From: an uncultured Lachnospiraceae bacterium
Lineage (GTDB): Bacteria; Bacillota; Clostridia; Lachnospirales; Lachnospiraceae
Direction of reading: 5' to 3'
Length of the DNA stretch: 17,302 nt
Assembly (NCBI GenBank): GCA_910585625.1
Contig: CAJUFQ010000046.1
Location: 1 to 17,302, forward strand
In this document: positions 5,899-12,800 of the stretch, one piece after another
Layout: every line of letters starts with the position of its first letter
Numbering within the stretch: position 1 is the first letter of the stretch
Made by a program: the position numbers and the translations under genes
Notes under the pieces: generated by a model
The model's input: only the letters and a program-made list of their open reading frames with translations
Told to the model about the DNA's origin: nothing
Databases searched by the model: none

Positions 5899-5977
5899 CG
5901 GGCAGGAGATGTTTTCTTCCCCTGCCCGCTATGTGCGGGGCGCATACTGCGTAAGCAGTGAATTTCCTTATGCGCCC
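5899..5977. repeat. Two consecutive strong hairpins in the 5846-6047 gap
   Basis: CGGGCAGG (5899-5906) pairs with CCTGCCCG (5921-5928), and GGGCGCAT (5938-5945) pairs with ATGCGCCC (5970-5977). Together with the terminator at 5996-6021 this makes three hairpins in about 120 bp. They lie upstream of the small frameshifted minus-strand gene and downstream of the NERD pseudogene. Leader attenuation or a structured RNA are possible; nothing more can be read from the sequence. Confidence 0.55.
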
Positions 5978-5986
5978 TTGTGCATA

Positions 5987-6021
5987 CAAAAAAGACGCAT
6001 AGAGTTCTGGTTCTCTATGCG
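5987..6021 (-). terminator. Minus-strand terminator after the NERD pseudogene
   Basis: CGCATAGAG (5996-6004) pairs perfectly with CTCTATGCG (6013-6021) around an 8-nt loop. On the minus strand the stem is followed by TCTTTTTT. It lies 27 bp beyond the stop codon at 6048 and should end that transcript. Confidence 0.75.
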
Positions 6022-6047
6022 CCCTGACGCTGTACGGCTTTCTTTTA

Positions 6048-6535
6048 TTATGAATTGACCTCATTCCGCTGCAACAACATAATAATCTGTTCCATTTCTT
6101 TCGGATGAAGATGGTTTTCCCCTTCCGTATGCTGCCCTGTCAATATCCGGAAGGCCGGAAATGACATACCCACTGTCTGCAGGGCTGTTTTGATGGAGCT
6201 GAATCACATACCCTTCCACCCATCATCAACTGGCCGCTGTAATTCTTGACCTCGAAAACAAATACCCCAAATCTGTTGACAACAATGCAGTCCATCTCTG
6301 CCTGTCTGCCGTCATACGCTATTTCTATGTTTGTGAGCAGATAATCCCCATCCCTAAGAACCTGGCGAATGATTTCCGCCGCGATTTCCTCCCCGTGCCT
6401 GCCTGCGCGTCTGCCTGCAGATTCAAATGTCCAGTCTAAGGAGGACAGCCATTTTATAAATAGGGCGGCCAGCCAAATACACAGGACGGCCGACAGAATC
6501 GCTATTATGGCAGTTACCGCCTATCTCAGCGCCAT
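6048..6535 (-). pseudogene. Broken membrane-anchored NERD-domain (nuclease-related) gene
   Basis: Reading from an ATG at 6535 (GAGG about 7 nt upstream) gives MALR, then a TAG at 6521-6523. It continues as a hydrophobic segment (AVTAIIAILSAVLCIWLAAL) and a NERD domain: GRHGEEIAAEIIRQVL, DGRQAEMDCIVVNRFGVFVF and EVKNYSGQL. Its D..C-I-V...F-EVK pattern is the restriction-endonuclease-like core. After KQPCRQW a one-base shift near 6172 is needed to rejoin MSFPAFRILTGQHTEGENHL and a normal end, LLQRNEVNS. One nonsense and one frameshift mutation make it a pseudogene. NERD proteins are often on mobile elements and are thought to process nucleic acid; the exact role of this one is unknown. Confidence 0.7.
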
Positions 6536-6649
6536 ATGTGTTCCTCTTTCCCGTTTCTTTCGTCTTTATCTATCTGCCTGGTTTTGAAGATAGCCGGCCT
6601 TGCGCCGACATTTCAGCTATGGTTTTACAAGAAGAAAATTGCATTATTT

Positions 6650-6922
6650 CTATTTTTTCAAAAAATCACTAAATTCCTTCAACTCCCGTTTCTTATCTTC
6701 TGAAAGACTGTTAAACTCTATGTTTTGTATCGCGCCCTCTAATGTATATAAATGCACCAGGCACACATTCGGGTATTTTTGCTTTAACCTGAGAAATGAG
6801 TCTTTTGCGCCTGTCTCCCTCAACTTCTCGGAAGAATCAATGCCAACGGAAGCCAGCTTTTTCTCCATTTCTTTGCCAATATTCATCATTGACGTCAATC
6901 CTGCCATAATTTCCTCCAACAT
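6650..6922 (-). CDS. Stand-alone TfoX C-terminal-domain protein
   Basis: This 90-aa protein matches the C-terminal domain of TfoX/Sxy proteins along nearly its full length. It has the LTSMMNIGKEMEKKLASVGI helix-hairpin-helix-like start, a GAKDSFLRLK segment and the LYTLEGAIQNI signature, ending in a lysine/glutamate-rich helix. In Proteobacteria TfoX switches on competence genes. In Firmicutes the domain is often found alone, without the N-terminal half, and its role is unknown. It is the last gene of a minus-strand run, 42 bp after the DUF6440-like gene. GGAGG upstream supports the ATG. It is intact and ordinary in composition. Family assignment is confident; competence control should not be assumed. 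Confidence 0.85.
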   Translation of the reverse strand: MLEEIMAGLTSMMNIGKEMEKKLASVGIDSSEKLRETGAKDSFLRLKQKYPNVCLVHLYTLEGAIQNIEFNSLSEDKKRELKEFSDFLKK

Positions 6923-6964
6923 TCCATGTCTTTCTTATATTATTGCCAACGGAAATTTGAATGA

Positions 6965-7153
6965 CTAACGTTTGTTGTCTGAAGTCGGGGAAATAATAGG
7001 TTTTCCATCTTTGCCCAACAGCGGCGTCATTCCTCCCGCATTTACAACTTTGCGAAATACATAATTCACGCCTGTTTCTGTATCTTCCAAAATTTGCACC
7101 ACATCCAAAGTTCCCTGTGAATAAACCGTCTTAAACCGTTCTTTCTTTGCCAT
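6965..7153 (-). CDS. DUF6440-like small protein
   Basis: This 62-aa protein begins MAKKERFKTVYSQG and continues LDVVQILEDTETGVNYVFRK and a glycine-rich end, GGMTPLLGKDGKPIISP. I recognise this as the small DUF6440-type family of Firmicutes, in which a strand-rich core ends with a conserved L-x-D/G-K-x-G-K-P motif; function is unknown. The longest open frame runs back to 7264, but GGAGGAGATAAA directly before the ATG at 7153 fixes this start. It sits between an immunity-like gene and the TfoX-domain gene on the same strand and is probably co-transcribed. The gene appears intact. Confidence 0.75.
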   Translation of the reverse strand: MAKKERFKTVYSQGTLDVVQILEDTETGVNYVFRKVVNAGGMTPLLGKDGKPIISPTSDNKR

Positions 7154-7211
7154 TTTATCTCCTCCATAAATCAGAAATTTTTCTGTCCCTCTGCAAAGCC
7201 AAATCCATATT

Positions 7212-7748
7212 TTATGCAATTTGCTCAATAAGGCATTTTTGGCATAACGGATAGCTTGAAACAAAGGGATTCATTTTATCTTTCATTTCAGAAAATGATA
7301 CGCCATAAAAATATAATGCGGTAAATTCATCAAGCTCCCTGTAACTGTACATATGCCCGATACCATCAATTGCCTGTTCCAATTGTTCAATTACATAATT
7401 TATATCACAGCTTTTGTATATTTCTTCCGGCAAATCCGACCCGTTCATATAAATTGCCAGGCCTTCTAATGTGCCGACAGGAACCGGCGGTTCCACTCCG
7501 CGTAAGAGGGACCCTTTCGGAATGCCTATGGCATTGAGCAGATTTACAAGCCATTCCAAACTTTTCCGGCTATCAGAAAAATCAATTTCAATATCGCAGC
7601 TGTCTATTTCACCATTCTCTTTTAGCGATGTTCCCCCGCCCGTAATCTCCCCCGCTTTATTTTTTTGAAAAATCTCCTGCAAAGCGTCTTCCAGCTCAAA
7701 TCTGTGTTTCGGCTGAAAACGGGCATTCAAATGTAATATTAATTGCAT
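7212..7748 (-). CDS. Uncharacterised protein, possible toxin-immunity type
   Basis: This 178-aa cytoplasmic protein has no signal peptide or membrane segment. Residues 1-60 alternate strand and helix (MQLILHLNARFQPKHRFELE, then a GGGTSL turn and an acidic IDSCDIEIDF strand). The C-terminal half is helical and acidic, with a short CQKC pair near the end. GGAGAAAGC about 4 nt before the ATG at 7748 fixes the start; the longer upstream frame lacks support. It follows a second immunity-like gene by 76 bp on the same strand. Size, acidic character and pairing are typical of immunity proteins of polymorphic toxin systems, but no known family is recognised and this is contextual inference. Confidence 0.6.
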   Translation of the reverse strand: MQLILHLNARFQPKHRFELEDALQEIFQKNKAGEITGGGTSLKENGEIDSCDIEIDFSDSRKSLEWLVNLLNAIGIPKGSLLRGVEPPVPVGTLEGLAIYMNGSDLPEEIYKSCDINYVIEQLEQAIDGIGHMYSYRELDEFTALYFYGVSFSEMKDKMNPFVSSYPLCQKCLIEQIA

Positions 7749-7824
7749 TTTGCTTTCTCCATAAACTTTTAATTTTTCATCCCTGCAATCAGAAGCCGCC
7801 TTTATGCTTCTTGTAAAGCGGCGT

Positions 7825-8394
7825 TCAGCGGTCAAACAATGAACCCGTCCCGCTGTGCGTACTGCCATCATTTTCTGTATAGGTCGAGACAAAGCGGGGC
7901 TCGCGTTTTGCGCAGTCATGGAACCGCATCAATACATCCACAACGTCTGTCTTTTTCTCAATCCCTATGCGCCCTGCAAGCTCCTGTTGTGCTTCGGGCA
8001 AGTCAAAGCCGCACAAATCCGCTTCGTTTTCCATATGTTCCTCATAGACCTCTCCTGCAAACTCCCTGAGTCCCTCCCTGTCCTGATACTCCTCTTCATC
8101 CAAGTAATCCTGCCAATAGGGGCAGTTTACCACAAACTCAAAAAACTCCTGCAAATTGTCCGCAATCCTGCCACAGGCGCCCTCGCTTCCCCAAAAACCT
8201 ACGGAACCGTCTTCAAGTAAAATATATTCACTCCCGGAACCTGCCCTGGCAAACGTTTTCCCGGAAACATTGTAGGCCAGATGCCCGCCCTCGTCCTCTG
8301 GCGTTTTGAATTCCGGCAAAATTTCTATATCGCAGACATTGCACAGCAAGTCCGATAACCCGTTATCCTCCCGCAGCATTTTAATGAAATCCAT
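7825..8394 (-). CDS. SUKH/SMI1-like immunity-type protein (uncertain)
   Basis: This 189-aa acidic cytoplasmic protein has GGAGGCGG 8 nt before its ATG. The segment from about residue 48 (FARAGSGSEYILLEDGSVGF, WGSEGACGRIADNL, EFFEFVVNCPYWQDYL) resembles the core of SUKH-type immunity proteins: a strand pair with a G-S-E-G turn, then a helix ending near C-P-x-W. The remainder is helical and acidic. Such proteins neutralise toxins delivered between cells. A small basic ORF remnant directly upstream (8413-8580) lies where the toxin end would be, and a second immunity-like gene follows. The superfamily call is from pattern only, so an unrelated domain of unknown function remains possible. Confidence 0.55.
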   Translation of the reverse strand: MDFIKMLREDNGLSDLLCNVCDIEILPEFKTPEDEGGHLAYNVSGKTFARAGSGSEYILLEDGSVGFWGSEGACGRIADNLQEFFEFVVNCPYWQDYLDEEEYQDREGLREFAGEVYEEHMENEADLCGFDLPEAQQELAGRIGIEKKTDVVDVLMRFHDCAKREPRFVSTYTENDGSTHSGTGSLFDR

Positions 8395-8412
8395 TCACAT
8401 ACCGCCTCCCAT

Positions 8413-8580
8413 TCAAATCCTGATTTTCCCATTCCGCAAATAGGGATATATTTGTCGTCTATCTATCAAAAAATACCGTAAATTCCTTTTCCTCCATGCC
8501 CCTGCTAAATTCCGGTTGATGTTTTGTAAATCAACGCTACGTTTCAAATGTTTGGCTCTTTGCTCATGTATTCGTTCCAT
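8413..8580 (-). pseudogene. Basic 55-residue ORF, possible toxin C-terminal remnant
   Basis: A minus-strand frame from an ATG at 8580 (no ribosome binding site) reads MERIHEQRAKHLKRSVDLQN and continues AWRKRNLRYFLIDRRQIYPY to a stop 18 bp before the immunity-like gene. About a quarter of its residues are Arg or Lys. In another frame, 8593-8720 reads IAEVQNGFKENQFHMGNKLI and related sequence, suggesting more decayed coding DNA upstream. Basic, frame-broken sequence directly before an immunity-like gene fits the end of a polymorphic toxin, but homology is not demonstrable by eye. No other gene is seen in 8395-8730. Confidence 0.3.
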
Positions 8581-8730
8581 TCCATTGGAATTTTATGATT
8601 TGTCATCGTTGTGACGCCTATTGCAAATTAACTTATTGCCCATATGAAATTGATTTTCTTTGAATCCATTTTGTACCTCTGCTATTTGCGATTTTATGAC
8701 CGCCTCCGCTTCCCGAAAAAACGGGATTTT

Positions 8731-9312
8731 CTAAGGATATAAGCGCTTTCCAAACATATATGCTTTTTGTAAATAATCTGTTTTATCTATTTGCGGTTTT
8801 CCATTCGTGTCCCCGCACCCGCCTGCCAACAGCATTCCCTTATCCTTGAATCCTATATAATTGACCAGCGCAAACTGATAATAAGACGCCGCCTGCTCAA
8901 AAGTCCAAAAGAAATTATCAGCGGCAGTCATTAGCAATGCGCAGTCTTTTATAGGATAAGTTTCATATCTGCCTAACGGCGGATTGGGATTTTCTTCCGC
9001 TATGCAATAAAACCTTTCAATAAATGCTTTTATCCTTGCGGATACTGTCCAAAAATATAGCGGAGAAGCAAACACGATACAGTCCGAGTTTTTTATCTTC
9101 GGAATCATATCGTTAAAAGAATCCTTTTGGATGCACGGTTTCCCATATCGGCACGCATTGCATCCCAAACAGCCCTTTACATCATTCTTAATGAGAGAAA
9201 TCACTTCAACCGAGTGTCCCGCTTCTTTTACCCCTGCCGCAAAATGTTCTATAAGCTGGGCCGTATTTCCTTTCGCCCTGCCGCCGCCTTGGATTACGAG
9301 AATATTTTTCAT
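8731..9312 (-). CDS. Flavodoxin-family NAD(P)H-dependent FMN reductase
   Basis: This 193-aa protein has a flavodoxin-like fold. MKNILVIQGGGRAKGNTAQL carries the FMN phosphate-binding loop (GRAKGNT, about residues 11-17), and ASPLYFWTVSARIKAFIERF (about 82-101) is the hallmark of the NADPH-dependent FMN reductase/iron-sulfur flavoprotein group. Cysteines at C48, C51, C54 and C60 (GCLGCNACRYGKPC) resemble the compact cysteine motif of iron-sulfur flavoproteins, so a [4Fe-4S] cluster is possible; simple reductases also carry it. The ATG at 9312 is preferred because GGAGG lies 11 nt upstream; ATGs at 9330 and 9345 are alternatives. It would transfer electrons from NAD(P)H or ferredoxin to quinones or other acceptors. 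It is intact and heads the minus-strand run. Confidence 0.85.
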   Translation of the reverse strand: MKNILVIQGGGRAKGNTAQLIEHFAAGVKEAGHSVEVISLIKNDVKGCLGCNACRYGKPCIQKDSFNDMIPKIKNSDCIVFASPLYFWTVSARIKAFIERFYCIAEENPNPPLGRYETYPIKDCALLMTAADNFFWTFEQAASYYQFALVNYIGFKDKGMLLAGGCGDTNGKPQIDKTDYLQKAYMFGKRLYP

Positions 9313-9375
9313 TGATTTATCCGCCTCCATAAGTCCCGGTTCCATGCCCTCTTTACCTTTCCGATAAACCGGAAT

Positions 9376-9561
9376 TTATCCTATTGCCTTTTTCATCCAG
9401 ACATCTAAAAAGGCAAGCTGTTCATCTGTATGAAACAAATGTTCCCCATTTTCCATTTCAGTAAGATGTGCATTGTGATTACTAATAAATGCATTCGCTG
9501 TTTTACGGGATACGAGGTTATAATGTGTGCATTGCAAAGTAAACGCCAATACTATTTGCAA
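9376..9561 (-). pseudogene. C-terminal remnant of an alpha/beta hydrolase
   Basis: The frame ends with FISNHNAHLTEMENGEHLFH, TDEQLAFLDVWMKKAIG. The NGEHxFHTxEQxxFLDxW pattern is the end of many alpha/beta hydrolases and holds the catalytic His. The preceding TLQCTHYNLVSRKTANAF corresponds to the strand and turn with the catalytic Asp, but the expected Asp is a Tyr here. The nucleophile elbow and everything before it are missing, and there is no ribosome binding site. It is therefore a decayed 3' fragment. The adjacent 9562-9749 holds no recognisable gene. Confidence 0.65.
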
Positions 9562-9750
9562 TCACATATGTACTCCGGCAAACCGGGCATGAAGTTTTGG
9601 GAGGCTACCACCTTGCAACACGATTGTTCCTCTCTGAACAGACTACCATATTCTTTCTATTTTGACAATTCCCAGAGTCCATTACAAGGTTATTTTCCCA
9701 TTCCTCCTTATTAAAGCAGAATAATTATACAGATGCAAGAAAATAGAGAG

Positions 9751-9783
9751 CCTGCTTTACAGCCCCTTTGAAATCACAGCAGG
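9751..9783 (-). terminator. Weak terminator-like hairpin at the end of the DUF6179-like gene
   Basis: CCTGCT (9751-9756) pairs with AGCAGG (9778-9783), overlapping the last codons. On the minus strand a T-rich CTCTCTATTTTCTT follows. The 6-bp stem and 21-nt loop make it a modest candidate. Confidence 0.35.
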
Positions 9784-10619
9784 AAAATCCTGTCCCAGCA
9801 ATGTTCCGATAAGCCTGCCTGAATCTTTGTAATAAGGTCTGGGATGGCATAGCTCAGATAGCTTTTCAGCGGAGCGGCATTATCAGAATAGCGGGCCGCG
9901 AGGAGTCCGATGATTCCGGCGACATACGTTTCCAGGTTATCTTCTGAGCGGCTTGCCAGGATTTCCTCAAGCTTCTGGAAATCATTTTGGCAGAATCCTT
10001 GGGAAAATAAGGGCTTATCGAGGATGATATGCCCTACTGTATTTGAGAGTACGATGTTGCAGAGGTTTTCCATAAGCGTACCATAATCTGTATGGTATGC
10101 GCAGAGGATATCCCGGACGTATGTGCCGTCAAACGCTGCCAGGAACTCCTGCTCCTGGCTGATGCATTCCACATACTCCAAGACCGCGTCAATGCCGGAT
10201 AACGCGCTTAAGTCTTTGAGGACAGGGTAATCCGGCGTCAGCAGCGTTTCCTGGGGAGCATATCTGAAATCATAACTTGCCAGGAATGCAGGGATGCCTT
10301 TGGTAATGACGTCCTTTAGGCACTCGGAGCCGTAGTCCTGGAACCCGAAGGCAAGGTTGTTATACAGCGCCTGCAGCCGGCGGACTTTCTTGGCCACAAT
10401 CTCTTGCCCTAGGGCGTAAGCTTCCTTGGCCGGGAGGCCGTTTCCCATCAGGGCGCTGCCGCTGCTTTGTGTGCATTCGCGGATGCTGTAGAGGACTCCT
10501 TCCATCAGCATCTGTGCTTTTTCATATGAGATGGATGAATGTTCATAGCCGCAATATTTGGGAGTGATTTCAGCTACAATCGGTATAAGTTCTTCGAAAG
10601 GGTACATTAAGCCGTCCAT
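9774..10619 (-). CDS. DUF6179-like protein of unknown function
   Basis: This 281-aa, largely helical, acidic cytoplasmic protein has no transmembrane segment or catalytic motif I can name. It contains long helical stretches (EKAQMLMEGVLYSIRECTQS; KEAYALGQEIVAKKVRRLQA) and a strongly acidic middle. I recognise it as the DUF6179-type family, usually next to a DUF6323-type gene in Lachnospiraceae, as here. The ATG at 10619 is chosen because GGAGG lies 9 nt upstream; the stop codon of the upstream gene falls in that space, so the two genes are 5 bp apart and translationally coupled. Function is unknown; tight coupling suggests the two products act together. Confidence 0.75.
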   Translation of the reverse strand: MDGLMYPFEELIPIVAEITPKYCGYEHSSISYEKAQMLMEGVLYSIRECTQSSGSALMGNGLPAKEAYALGQEIVAKKVRRLQALYNNLAFGFQDYGSECLKDVITKGIPAFLASYDFRYAPQETLLTPDYPVLKDLSALSGIDAVLEYVECISQEQEFLAAFDGTYVRDILCAYHTDYGTLMENLCNIVLSNTVGHIILDKPLFSQGFCQNDFQKLEEILASRSEDNLETYVAGIIGLLAARYSDNAAPLKSYLSYAIPDLITKIQAGLSEHCWDRIFLL

Positions 10620-10624
10620 TACGC

Positions 10625-11158
10625 CTACCTCCATGCCAATTCTTTTAATGTTTCCTGATACAGTTCCCTGTCCCAGCGCGTGACGATGTCAAACTGCCCG
10701 AATTCCCCAAGTCCCTGTGATTCTTTGTAGCCGCGGTAGCCTGCGCGGACAGCCTGGGCAAAGATATTCAGGCAGGTTCCTTCGAGATAGTCGAAATCGC
10801 CATAACAGACGCTATCAAACTGTTCCCGCATAAAGGCAAGAAGTTCATCGTCTGTTAGCTCATCCATCATTTCATTCTTATACAGATAGAATATTTCCTG
10901 GAGGCGAATCAGGGAGTCGCGGTAATTTCCCTGCATGATGAATGAGGAATCGCAGAATGCATAGATGATCTTGGGCAGGATGCTTTCCCCGAATTCTATG
11001 CGCCGTTCATTATGCAAGGCATGGAGGCGTTCGTCTGCCAAAATCTCAGCGTCTTCCCTGCTCAGGAATAGGCTGTATTTTTTTGTGTGCTGATTTGTCT
11101 CCAGGACTTGCGTTATTTGTGTCTGCTTTGAAAGTAACATCATCCAATTTTTTTCCAT
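10625..11158 (-). CDS. DUF6323-like protein of unknown function
   Basis: This 177-aa cytoplasmic protein is mostly helical. It has a recognisable LFLSREDAEILADERLHALH segment (about residues 26-45) and RIEFGESILPKIIYAFCDSS in the middle. I recognise the DUF6323-type family, known only as a partner of DUF6179-type genes. The ATG at 11158 follows GGAGG by 8 nt; the in-frame ATG at 11173 lacks a ribosome binding site. It is the first gene of a two-gene minus-strand operon driven by a promoter that interleaves with that of the divergent hydrogenase-like gene, suggesting shared or reciprocal control. The family name is recalled from memory; function unknown. Confidence 0.75.
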   Translation of the reverse strand: MEKNWMMLLSKQTQITQVLETNQHTKKYSLFLSREDAEILADERLHALHNERRIEFGESILPKIIYAFCDSSFIMQGNYRDSLIRLQEIFYLYKNEMMDELTDDELLAFMREQFDSVCYGDFDYLEGTCLNIFAQAVRAGYRGYKESQGLGEFGQFDIVTRWDRELYQETLKELAWR

Positions 11159-11200
11159 AAGCCATACCTCCATTCGTAAACAGAAACCCTTGGAATGTAG

Positions 11201-11229
11201 AGTATAGAGGATGGATGGGAAGTTTGCAA
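11201..11229 (-). promoter_or_regulatory. Promoter of the DUF6323/DUF6179 operon
   Basis: On the minus strand TTGCAA (11229-11224) and TATACT (11206-11201) are separated by 17 bp. This puts the start near 11195, about 37 bp before the first ATG. It lies only a few bases from the divergent promoter of the hydrogenase-like gene. Confidence 0.7.
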
Positions 11230-11232
11230 GTC

Positions 11233-11261
11233 TTGAATTTTCGGGTGTTTTGTGCTATAAT
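11233..11261 (+). promoter_or_regulatory. Promoter of the [FeFe]-hydrogenase-like gene
   Basis: TTGAAT (11233-11238), a 17-bp spacer ending TGTGC and TATAAT (11256-11261) form an extended -10 promoter. Transcription would start near 11268, which rules out the ATG at 11211 as the gene start. The -35 box is 3 bp from that of the divergent operon. Confidence 0.8.
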
Positions 11262-11348
11262 CTCACAAAAGGATATAGGGATGGGCGGATGTTTAGAACA
11301 CGATTTTTTTGGCAATACTATTTCCAAAAAGAAATGAGGTTCCGTGCA

Positions 11349-12578
11349 ATGAAGACGTTCCATCAGTTATATCTTGATATTTTGAAACAAGAGGCAGGAA
11401 AGGGTCGTATTTTGGAAGAAGAATACGACCCTTATCATATGAATTGCCTGCTCCATCCGGAACAATATGCGCCGGTTATTTTTACCGAGCAGTGTGAGCA
11501 GTGCGCATATGAGCGCGCCTGTGAAAACAGCTGCATTTTTGATGCGTTTGAGCAGGATGAAAATGGGAAGGCCGTGATTAATCCGCAGAAATGCATTGGC
11601 TGCGGTGCGTGCGTGGACGCCTGCAGGCTGGAGAAGCTTGCGGCAAATAAAGATGTGGTTCCGGTCCTTACGGCAATCCGGGAGAAAAAAAGGGAGGTCT
11701 ATGCGCTGATTGCCCCGGCCTTTCTTGGGCAGTTTGGGGAAAATGTCACAGTAGGGAGGCTGCGCGCGGCCTTTAAGGCGATCGGGTTTAAGGGCATGGT
11801 GGAGGTGGCGGTATTTGCAGACATCCTTACCTTAAAAGAAGCGCTGGAGTTCGACGCTAATATCCAGAAAGAACAGGATTTCCAGCTTACGAGCTGCTGC
11901 TGCCCGGTTTGGATTGCCATGATTCGCAAAGTGTATCATGAGCTGCTGCCCCATGTGCCGGGAGCTGTTTCGCCTATGGTTGCGGCCGGGCGCGTGGTAA
12001 AGCAGCTGCATCCAGACGCTATGACGGTATTTATCGGGCCTTGCATGGCGAAGAAGGCAGAGGCGCGGGAAAAGGACATTGCAGATGCGGTCGACTATGT
12101 GCTGACGTTCCAGGAAGTGCAGGATATGTTTGAGGCGGCGGAAATCAACCCGGAAGAGCTGGGAGAGGATGAGAAAGAGCATTCCTCCCGCGCAGGCAGG
12201 ATTTATGCGAGGACGGGCGGCGTCAGCGAGGCAGTAAAGGAGACGGTGAAGCAGCTGAACCCTGGGCGCAAGATTGAGGTGAGGGCGGAGCAGGCGGACG
12301 GCGTCCCGGCCTGCAGGGAGATGATTGACCGTCTGCAGAAGGGCGAGGCAACGGCCAACTTTTTCGAGGGCATGGGCTGTAACGGGGGCTGCGTTGGCGG
12401 CCCGAAGCGCATCATCCCTGTGGAAGAAGGCAGGGAGAATGTCAATGCTTACAGCGAGCGTGCGGAGTATAAGACGCCCCTGGAGAACCCGTTCGTGCTG
12501 GAGCTGCTGGAGCGGCTGGGATTCCATACGGTGGAGGAGTTTCTGGAGAAGAGCGAGCTGCTGGAGCGAAGCTTGTAA
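11349..12578 (+). CDS. [FeFe]-hydrogenase-like protein with 2x[4Fe-4S] ferredoxin domain
   Basis: This 409-aa protein combines a ferredoxin-like domain (Cys49/52/58/62 and CIGCGACVDAC, Cys82/85/88/92) with an H-cluster domain. The three H-cluster loops are TSCCCPVW (181-188), GPCMAKK (230-236) and GMGCNGGCVGGP (341-352), giving Cys185, Cys232, Cys344 and Cys348 as predicted ligands. L1 differs from the usual TSCCPGW by an extra Cys in place of Ser and Val in place of Gly, as I recall for group B clostridial hydrogenases. The proton-relay Cys position is kept, so proton reduction or hydrogen sensing is possible. The start at 11349 has GAGG 9 nt upstream; an ATG at 11289 is an alternative giving 20 more residues. 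It needs HydEFG maturases, not in this window. Confidence 0.85.
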   Translation: MKTFHQLYLDILKQEAGKGRILEEEYDPYHMNCLLHPEQYAPVIFTEQCEQCAYERACENSCIFDAFEQDENGKAVINPQKCIGCGACVDACRLEKLAANKDVVPVLTAIREKKREVYALIAPAFLGQFGENVTVGRLRAAFKAIGFKGMVEVAVFADILTLKEALEFDANIQKEQDFQLTSCCCPVWIAMIRKVYHELLPHVPGAVSPMVAAGRVVKQLHPDAMTVFIGPCMAKKAEAREKDIADAVDYVLTFQEVQDMFEAAEINPEELGEDEKEHSSRAGRIYARTGGVSEAVKETVKQLNPGRKIEVRAEQADGVPACREMIDRLQKGEATANFFEGMGCNGGCVGGPKRIIPVEEGRENVNAYSERAEYKTPLENPFVLELLERLGFHTVEEFLEKSELLERSL

Positions 12579-12721
12579 AGGATGGCTGAGGTGTCCCTGT
12601 CTGGTAAGAGGGAGATTTAGAAGAAAATTATGTGCAGATTACACAAATAAATATCCTATAAGCATTGCGAATTTGGATGAATTTGTGTGATTTGTACATT
12701 TTTTTTTAGTTTTGGAAAAGA

Positions 12722-12753
12722 ACTTGTATTTACATCTATACAAGTTGTAAAAT
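12722..12753 (+). promoter_or_regulatory. AraR-type operator overlapping the araR promoter
   Basis: ACTTGTAT-N8-ATACAAGT (12722-12745) is a perfect inverted repeat related to the TTGTAC half-sites bound by AraR in Bacillus. Its left arm doubles as a -35 box (TTGTAT, 12724-12729) with TAAAAT 18 bp downstream (12748-12753). Binding here would make araR autoregulated. The rest of 12579-12721 shows no clear terminator or gene. Confidence 0.75.
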
Positions 12754-12800
12754 AGAGGAAGATAGCATCAGTATCAATGTGGGAAAGGATATTGGGGAAG

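Noticed and set aside
5864..6064. 66-codon minus-strand frame
   Set aside because: Runs through the terminator hairpin and the tail of the NERD pseudogene; composition is that of repeats, not a protein.
11832..12527. 231-codon open frame on the minus strand
   Set aside because: It is the shadow of the hydrogenase-like gene, whose iron-sulfur and H-cluster motifs prove the plus strand; no ribosome binding site or recognisable protein.
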